This document shows positions 1-7,000 of a DNA stretch of 15,380 nucleotides, one piece after another. The position numbers and the translations under genes are program-made. The notes beneath the pieces are model-generated. The model saw nothing but the letters and a program-made list of their open reading frames with translations, had not been told where the DNA came from and did no database searches. Numbering within the stretch: the first letter of the stretch is position 1; each line of letters opens with the position of its first letter. This DNA comes from Stramenopiles sp. TOSAG23-6 (taxonomy: Eukaryota; Sar), in assembly GCA_900128565.1 (NCBI GenBank), contig LT636117.1, positions 1 to 15,380 on the forward strand. Reading direction: 5' to 3'.

Positions 1-86
1 AATATTTCAAAAAAAAAAAACTTAAATTTGTTAGGTACAAAATTTCGTACGAAAAAACATCCGAATTTGAAAAAAATAAAACATAC
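1..86 (-). repeat. Introner-like intron, PHD gene intron 5 (partial)
   Basis: Begins GTATGTTTT after a phase-1 exon end (GCA T) and shows the T-rich arm, the CGTACGAAATTTTGTAC core, CTAAC and GAAATATT before the window edge. The 3' end is not in the window. Confidence 0.85.
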
Positions 87-2678
87 ATGCTTGAGAATCA
101 ATAATATTTTTACATAAAATAGTTTTTGTGTTTTTTGTAGTATTGCAATTATCAAGTTGAATCATATTTGTATTATCAGACATTATATTTTTTTCATTGT
201 TTGTGTTTTTTGTAGTATTGCAATTGTCAAGTTGAATCATATTTTGATCGCCATTCCTAAAATGACGCTGCGTACGCAAAAACTCTTGTGCTATATCAGG
301 TTGTTCAAATCCATCAATTTGTTTCTTTTTACAATCCGGGCAAGTAATGTGAAAAATATTTTTGTTTTTCGTTAGTAAAAGAAATTCGTTAGGTACAAGA
401 TTTTCATACAAAAAATAAAAAAAAATTAAAAATGATGAAAACATACAAAACCAATCGCCTTTGGGTAAACTAACGAGAATTGGTTGTAAACAAAACATAT
501 GAAACCCTCTATCACATTTATCACATAAAAGCAGTGAATCATCGTCGCTATCATGTATTTTGAAAAATATTTCCAAAAAAAAAACTTAAATTTGTTAGGT
601 ACAAAATTTCGTACGAAAAAAAATCGATTTTTTTGTTTAGGTACAAAATTTCGTACGAAAAAAAATCGATTTTTTTGTAAAAAAAAAAAATAAAACATAC
701 ATCTACAATTTTACATATATGACATTTCGCTGCACCGAACGCCAATTCTAAGAGAGCAAATTTCACTGGATTTCGTGCGAGTTTTGGTAATGATTTTTTT
801 ACCATTTTGGTTAACTTTTCGGTTTGATCATCTGATCGAATCACTTTTTTTAATTTTGGTCCAATTCGAAATTCTATATTTTCAGGATTTTTCATTGGTT
901 TTTGATTCTGACTAAAACTAAAACAAAAATTTCTTTCTTTGTGCCATCTTGAAATCATTTGAGAAATTTGATTTCGTCTAAGAGTTACTTCGATTTCAGT
1001 AATATCAGGTGGGCCAGGTACCCTTCCTCGTCCATTGCTACTTTGTATTGTGTCATATATCTTTTGTTGTTTTTGATCATATATCTTTTGTTGTTTTTGA
1101 TCATATATCTTTTGATGTTTTTGATCTTCGGTCCATCCGTCTATATCAATTGTGTAATCGTCACATACAAAAACTTCAGCAAATCCATTTGTTTGACGAG
1201 GTTTAACAAGTCGCCAATTATAGAAATAACGTAGTGCTGAATGTGAGAAATATTCAGAATTTGCAAAATTATGCGAAAGAAGACAACCATCTGCATAATC
1301 GACAGTATACTTTTGGTTACCGTGGCTTGCGATCACTCGACCTACGTACATGTATTTTGGAAAAATATTTCAAAAAAAAAAAACGTTAGGTACAAAATTT
1401 CGTAAAAAAAAATAAATTCGAAATTGAAAAAAAATAAAACATACCAACATTTTTCTGCAACCCAATGTACACTAACAACATGGTCAAGAATATTCAAAAC
1501 ATCTTCTCCAGAACAATAACCTTCGGACAACTCTCTTTTTTGATACTCGACACACGTACTGTGAAAAAATATTTCAATTTTTTTTTGTTAGGTACTAAAT
1601 GTCGTATGAAAAAAACATTACATTAGAAATTCATATAAAACATACTTTGTTTGTACGCTTTTTTTTTTCTTTCTTCGCGAGCAGCTTTTATAGCTTTACG
1701 TTTTATCTTTGCTCTATAGCTTTGCGAGGAATTATGGATGAACCGTTTCGCATATTTACATCTAATCGGCTGTGTCTTCCTTCGTGTTTTATTTTTTTGT
1801 TTCCTATTTTTTGAGGAGAGTGACCACCAAGCCCCAAGGTTAGTACCAACATCACCAGTTCCAGTAGATGTCTCACATTCCCAAAGCTTACCTGGATATG
1901 AATCTATGCCAACGTTTATACGAAATAAATTGTTTTCAAAATGAGTGAGGACACCTCCATGGACCAGTTTTTCTATGAGCGTCACTTGTCCCATAGCCTC
2001 CTTTGCTGCATGTAAAGCAATAGATGCAGATTTTCTTGCTTCAATGCTAGATGGCGAATCGGGTAGTGGAGGTGGTACACACTCATCTGAACTACTTGTG
2101 AGACGTCTCTTTTTCTTTCGTTTTTTAGAACTTGAGGATTGCCTCCTCTTCCTCTTCTTAATCTTTTTACTATTTGATTGTAACGGTATTTCTGTTTTGT
2201 CGAGTTCGTTCCTCTCCTTCTTAATATTTTTACTATTTGATTGTAACGATATATCTGTTTTGTCGAGTTCGTTGAGTTTGTAGAGCACTTTTCGACATTT
2301 TCCTTCTGCTAAGTTATTCTGCAGCGACAATAATTGCTCATGAGTCAAATTCTGCTTTTCGGTATTATCTGCTAAGCTATTCTCCAGCGACAATTCATCG
2401 TTTTTGATCTCCAAATTATTCATTGTTTCGTTATTTTGTTTCTTTTTTGCACTCCGCTGAATTCTCTTCATCATTTCTGCTTCTTTTTTTATGTATTGGG
2501 CAAAAACACCTAATTCTATGTCACCGTCGTCGTATGCAATGTCAAATACAGTGCGGGTACTACCTTTATATGTTTTTATATTGCGGATGTTTATTATCTT
2601 CCCTGCATAGTACCCTTTTAGCTTCTTCCATCTAGCATACACGCGATCGCCATCTTTGTGAGAGGTTCTATTCTTCAT
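1..2678 (-). CDS. PHD-finger / Tudor-like chromatin reader protein, multi-exon, 3' part beyond window
   Basis: Five exons are visible on the minus strand: 2678-1646, 1553-1445, 1349-701, 552-447 and 341-87, joined in one frame (717 complete codons), then an intron leaves the window. Residues about 7-66 form a Tudor/Agenet-like module (GDRVYARW, YYAGKI, YDDGDIE); a lysine/arginine-rich stretch in the middle suggests nuclear import. A second Tudor-like module spans exons 2-3 (WYVGRVIASHG, YTVDYADG). A complete C4HC3 PHD finger lies at about residues 590-636: Cys590, Cys593, Cys607, Cys610, His615, Cys618, Cys633, Cys636, with LLLCDKCDRGFH and KGDWFCPDC. Such modules bind histone tails, so a nuclear chromatin-reader role is inferred. 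ATG 2678 is the first Met after an upstream in-frame stop. Whether a catalytic domain follows is unknown. Short in-frame tandem repeats occur in exons 1, 3 and 5. Confidence 0.85.
126..247 (-). repeat. Direct repeat inside exon 5 of the PHD gene
   Basis: Two near-identical copies of about 42 nt (roughly 126-170 and 203-247) encode NMIQLDNCNTTKNT twice, separated by a short asparagine-rich spacer. Reading frame is preserved. Confidence 0.85.
342..446 (-). repeat. Introner-like intron, PHD gene intron 4
   Basis: 105 nt, GTATGTTTTC to CACATTACTT. The junction T|GC rebuilds the cysteine codon of WFCPDC, the seventh zinc ligand of the PHD finger, which fixes the boundary to within the shared TG. 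No AG at the 3' end. Core is diverged (GTATGAAAATCTTGTACCTAAC). Confidence 0.88.
553..700 (-). repeat. Introner-like intron with duplicated core, PHD gene intron 3
   Basis: 148 nt, GTATGTTTT to CAAAATACAT, phase 0, between the first and second cysteine pairs of the PHD finger. Longer than its relatives because a 42-nt segment carrying the core is tandemly doubled (598-639 and 640-681); without the extra unit it would be 106 nt. Confidence 0.88.
1055..1126 (-). repeat. 24-nt tandem repeat in exon 3 of the PHD gene
   Basis: Three units of 24 nt encode KIYDQKQQ-type octapeptides in frame. Units differ by only a few bases, pointing to recent slippage or duplication. Confidence 0.9.
1350..1444 (-). 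repeat. Introner-like intron, PHD gene intron 2
   Basis: 95 nt, GTATGTTTT to CAAAATACAT, phase 2. Joining TG|G gives WYVGRV, the expected start of the second Tudor-like module. No AG at the inferred 3' end. Confidence 0.88.
1554..1645 (-). repeat. Introner-like intron, PHD gene intron 1
   Basis: 92 nt, GTATGTTTTATATG to CACAGTACGT, phase 1. An AG is present five bases before the inferred end, but using it with the GT donor shifts the frame and soon meets a stop. No homologous residues fix this junction, so its exact end is by analogy with the other copies. Confidence 0.8.
2154..2277 (-). repeat. 63-nt tandem duplication in exon 1 of the PHD gene
   Basis: Two 63-nt units encode NELDKTDISLQSNSK-type 21-residue repeats, just before the basic KKRKRR region. 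In frame, few substitutions. Confidence 0.88.
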
Positions 2679-3085
2679 TATATTATCATTAATGGTGTTT
2701 CTACCTAGGAGGAGGACATCATCAAGGCGATATACCCACGTATTGCAGAGATCGACTTTTGACGCGCGCGAGTTGAGTGATTGGATTGATCAATTGACTC
2801 CAGTTGAACCCCGATTTCGTGGACCACACTAAATTTCGTTGTAAGTCTAGTAGTATTAGATTGAATATTTTTATGTTTTGTTTATTTATAAAAGTGATTG
2901 AATATTTTTATGCATGATTACAATACTTTGTTTCTGAACATTTTACAAACAACTAGGAGTTATTTTTTATATAAACTCTGTAAAACTGTAAAATCTCTAT
3001 AGATATTTTGCGCTCGACAAATTCGAAATTCGTTTATTACGAAATTTGGTACAAATTCAATTACAGTCGTTTCTTCCAAAACAGG
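2679..3085. other. Intergenic spacer between the PHD gene and the WW gene
   Basis: No gene is supported. It must hold the promoter and 5' UTR of the PHD gene and the 3' end of the WW gene, both minus strand. The frame of the PHD gene stays open for about 100 nt upstream of ATG 2678 before a TGA, without another ATG. An inverted CCAAT box (ATTGG) lies near 2780, and an element-core fragment lies at 3038-3063. Confidence 0.6.
3038..3063. repeat. Core fragment of the introner family in intergenic DNA
   Basis: TACGAAATTTGGTACAAATT matches the fragments inside MOCOS exons 7 and 9 and resembles the palindromic core of the intron family. No intron ends flank it. Confidence 0.65.
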
Positions 3086-3698
3086 TCACAAAGAACTTGG
3101 AGAGTTTTTAGATATGGGATTAGTCCACCTACTTTCATCAGTTTCCGCATTGTACCAGTATTTTTGGCCTATTACTATGAGAATATGATACATAAAATAG
3201 TTGTGAGTTATACAATTAACTTTCAATGTCAAAAAACGAAGGAAAAAAAAAAAAAAAGGCATTTGAAAACGTACCTGTATTTGGACAGATTGCTTCTTCC
3301 CATTTATCGTTATCGTGAAGCAAACGAGCTTCTTTCGAATTTTCTCTATAAGCGAGTTCTTGCGCCCTATTCAAGTTCTGGTTTGTCATTTGGACGTCTC
3401 TCTGTTTCATACACGGAGTAGAACCAGTGGAATGGCGTTGAACCAATAGAAACGCCCCAACTAAAAATAGAAAATACGTTGCTGATGCAAGAAAAATTTG
3501 AGTTGATACTTTGGATACATTACCCTGCTTATACGTTAACTCAGGGATAAAGTCTTTTTGTGTCTTTGCTAGTATGCCCAGTATACCCAGGAAGGTCCCT
3601 GCAACTGCCGAAAATATACCACAGAATGTGCAACACTCAGCAGATAAACAAACGTGAGTTTTAGGAGCAACACTGTCAAAATTCCAATCGTCAATCAT
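3086..3698 (-). CDS. Two-transmembrane protein with C-terminal WW domain (RNase K-like membrane part, tentative)
   Basis: Two exons, 3698-3275 and 3168-3086, give 168 residues ending at TGA. Hydrophobic segments at about 23-44 (CGIFSAVAGTFLGILGIL) and 67-87 (IFLASATYFLFLVGAFLL) predict a helical pair; residues 133-159 form a WW domain, with Trp133, KYWYN, and Trp156-x-x-Pro159. The WW domain is only seen after joining the exons, and its W-to-W spacing (22) is right. WW domains bind proline-rich partners, so a cytosolic adaptor role at a membrane is inferred. The cysteine-glycine start of helix 1, the loop length and second helix recall RNASEK, a V-ATPase-associated family, but this is a weak resemblance. 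The frame is open upstream to 3734 without an ATG; 3698 is the first ATG. Divergent from MOCOS. Confidence 0.72.
3169..3274 (-). other. GT-AG intron of the WW gene
   Basis: 106 nt, GTACGTTTTC to TAATAG, phase 1. It shares its first ten bases with several family introns but lacks the palindromic core and CTAAC, and it ends in a normal AG. It may be a decayed family member or an ordinary intron. An alternative AG five bases upstream (CATAG) would add two residues to the WW loop. Confidence 0.7.
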
Positions 3699-4076
3699 TT
3701 CTTCTTCAAATGCTACAAAAATACACCCACTCAAATACGAAGCTTAATAATCAATAATGACAATGCAAATATTTAATAGCACTTCTCTACTTCCTACAAA
3801 GTCTTAACAAAGATGATGAGAGAGAAGGATCGTTCACTTCGACTTGATTGGCCTGATTGGCCAATAATTCAATTTCGATTTGCACACACACATTTTTTGC
3901 ATTTATTTTTGAATGCGAATTTAGCTTAGGGTTAGGTTTTTTTTAGGAGTCATTTTCAATTTTTAATTCAATTTTCATATCATTTCAAGGAATACAAAAG
4001 AAAAATGTTTAGGTAAAATGAGTGAGAGTAATCACAAAACGATGAACCAGATTTCAGAAATTATGTGTCAATAATC
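3699..4076. promoter_or_regulatory. Divergent promoter region between the WW gene and MOCOS, with clustered CCAAT boxes
   Basis: The 378-nt spacer between two outward-facing start codons must carry both promoters. Three CCAAT pentamers cluster at 3847-3851, 3856-3860 (both inverted) and 3861-3865; the last two form the palindrome ATTGGCCAAT. CCAAT boxes are the classical NF-Y target and are common in bidirectional promoters; function here is inferred. No supported gene lies in the spacer. Confidence 0.5.
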
Positions 4077-7000
4077 ATGCCCAAACCTACCACTGAATCG
4101 CTCTTCTATGATGTTGATGCACTTCGGTCTGATGATTTTCCTCACTTAAACACAGAGATATATGCAGATTATGCAGGTGCTACTTTACCAGCAAGGTCTC
4201 AGGTGACAGCAGCAACACGTGATATTCTTGAGTATCCCTTTGGTAATCCTCATTCACGAGGACCAGCTTCCCAAAGAACATTGTCTCGTGTACAGCGAGT
4301 TAGGGAAATGGTACTGGAGTACTTTAATACATCATCCGACGATTACTCTGTAATATTTACCGCTGGTGCAACGTCAGCCCTTAAAATGGTTGGGGAGTGT
4401 TATCCTTGGAGTAAAGAGAGTAATTTTTTTTACTTAAAGAATAGCCACAATAGTGTCGTAGGTATACGAGAATATGTACTCAAAGCTGGCGGATCTTTCA
4501 AGGCTATACATCCGTATGAATTATTTACTGAACATGATAATACAATTGAGTCTGATCATCAGAATCCCAACTCCAGTTTTCATAAAAAAAAAAAAGATAA
4601 ATGTAGCAGTAATTTAGTGGCATTTCCCGCAGAATGTAACTTTAGCGGTACGAAATATGACTTAAGTGTCATTCATTCTATTCAAAATGGTAACATCTCT
4701 AAAAGAAGTTCGAATATTTGGGGAAGTGGACGGTGGCGAATTTTACTCGTATGTCTCATGTATTTTTGTAAAATATTGTACAATTTTTGATTTTGTTTTG
4801 TTACGTACAATATTTCGTATGAAAAAAATATTTTTTTTTAACCTACGTCTTTACCATTTGATTTCAAATTTAATTTTTTTTCACAGAAAATTTTGTATTT
4901 CATGTTTTTTTTTTGTGACATATTTTTCACAGCACTTGATGCTTCTAAATATATTTCAACGAATACTTTAGACTTAGAGAAATATTCTCCTGACTATCTC
5001 GTGTTTTCGTTTTATAAATTATTTGGATTCCCTACAGGTATCGGTGCATTATTAGTAAAGCATGATGCTGCACAAGCTCTATGTCAAAATCAAGTGTATT
5101 TTGGTGGAGGTACTATTCTTAGATTAGGTTCAGAGGGATCAGAGTTATCTTCTCTACAGCGTAAATCTGCAATGAATGAACGATTTGAACATGTATGTTT
5201 TATTTTTTTTCAAATTCGATTTTTTTTTCATACGAAATTTTGTGAACAATAAATTATAATGCCATTATAGAACTTGAGCATGGATTTGTGTTTCTTACGT
5301 CAATTTTGAAGTATCTCAATACAAACAAATTGCTTGATGCTCAAAATGATGATTATCTCAATGCATATAAAACACAAAGTACAACAATGGATAAAACAAG
5401 AATTGATACAAACCAAAACGACACAACAATGGACAAAACAAGAATTGATACAAACCAAAACGACACTTTACAACGAATAGCAAAATTGGCAAAAACAGCA
5501 ATGAAACTAGTGAATCATCAAACATTTACTCTTGCAACGTTTTTATGGTCACAAATGACAAATTCTTCATTTCAACATTTCAATGGAAATCCAGATACGT
5601 TTTCGAAATTGAATTTTTTACCTAAATTTTGTTCTATTCCAAATTTCGTACCTAATGAATAAAACCAAAAAAAAAATATTTTTTCATAATATTGGTTGTG
5701 TTATCTATGGATGGTCAAAAAAAGTAGTACAGTCACGGATGCAAGGACCAGTGATTACTTTTAACATTATTGACCATCGAGGATTCTTTATTCCGTGTAC
5801 GTTTTTATCATTCATTTCCATTTTTTTTTTCGTACGAAATTTCGTACCTAACAATAAAAACTCAAAGAAAAAAAAAATTCACATTACATATACACAAGTA
5901 GAAGAAGTACTAAATAAATACAAAATTCAAGTACGTAGTGGGTGTTTTTGCAATCCAGGGGCGTGTACGTTTTCGTTTCAATTTCGATTTTTTGTTCGTA
6001 CCAAACTTTGTACCTAACGAAAAATTTAAATTTAAAGTTTTTTCACAATACATGCCAGATATTTCTGAATCTTTCGGATGATGACATTAATGCTCAATAC
6101 AAAGCTGGACATGTTTGCGGTAGTGATATTGCAGTAGTGAATGTTTTATATGAATTTCTAATTTAATTATTTTTTCATACGAAATTTCGTACCTAACATT
6201 TTTTTTTTTTTGAAATATTTTTTCACAATATGTAAATGGTATGCCTACCGGTGCAATTCGTATATCTCTAGGATCTACAAGTAACATATCAGATTGTGAA
6301 TTTATAATTTCAATATTACGAAAATATTTTCTTGTCAAGAAAGATCCAAACATTCGAAATTCTTTCGAGACGAAATTTGGTACAAAATTTGGTACAGATT
6401 CAACAAAAAATGTACAAAAGAGTAGTGAGATGGTTAAAGAGCTTTGGATATATCCTATAAAATCATGCTCCGGAATACGAAAGTCATCTTGGCCTATAAC
6501 AGCAAAAGGCTTTTTACTTGATCGTCATTGGGTCATCATTGAAGAAAAAGAAAACAATCTATTCACAGCATTGACACAAAAGAATTGTCCACGAATGTGT
6601 ATGTTTTATTTTTTTTCAAATTCGATTTTTTTTTCGTACGAAATTGTGTACCTAACAGATTTTTTTTCAAAATATTTTTCTTAAATACATGCTTAATCCA
6701 ACCAAACATTCAATTGAGGTATAAAAATAAGCAACATAATACATTTTGTGGTATCCTTCAGTTGTAGATTTTCATTATTCGTTTCCTTTTTTTTTCATAC
6801 GAAATTTTGTACCTAACAAAAAAAACATTTTTTTTGACCAATTTCGAATTTCTCAACTTTTTTACAACACAGGGATGCACCAGGAATGCCTACTTTACAT
6901 ATACCAATATCACAGCTTGGTATTTTAAAATCATCAATCAGTAATGCACAAGTGGAATGTGGCACTGAGCAAATTGGAAATTTCTTAGGTACGAAATTTG

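Noticed and set aside
3699-3734. Upstream extension of the WW gene from a TTG codon at 3734
   Set aside because: No ATG in the extension; nuclear genes normally start at ATG, and 3698 is the first one. A spliced upstream exon cannot be excluded.
3901-3960. Telomere-like TTAGGGTTAGG near 3928-3938 and AAACCCTAG near 8149
   Set aside because: At most two units each, with no array; chance occurrence or ordinary promoter motif.
4888-4937. Treating 4887-4937 as an extra MOCOS exon after the canonical CACAG at about 4886
   Set aside because: It is in frame but would insert a Phe-rich hydrophobic stretch directly before the PLP-contacting Asp in the enzyme core.
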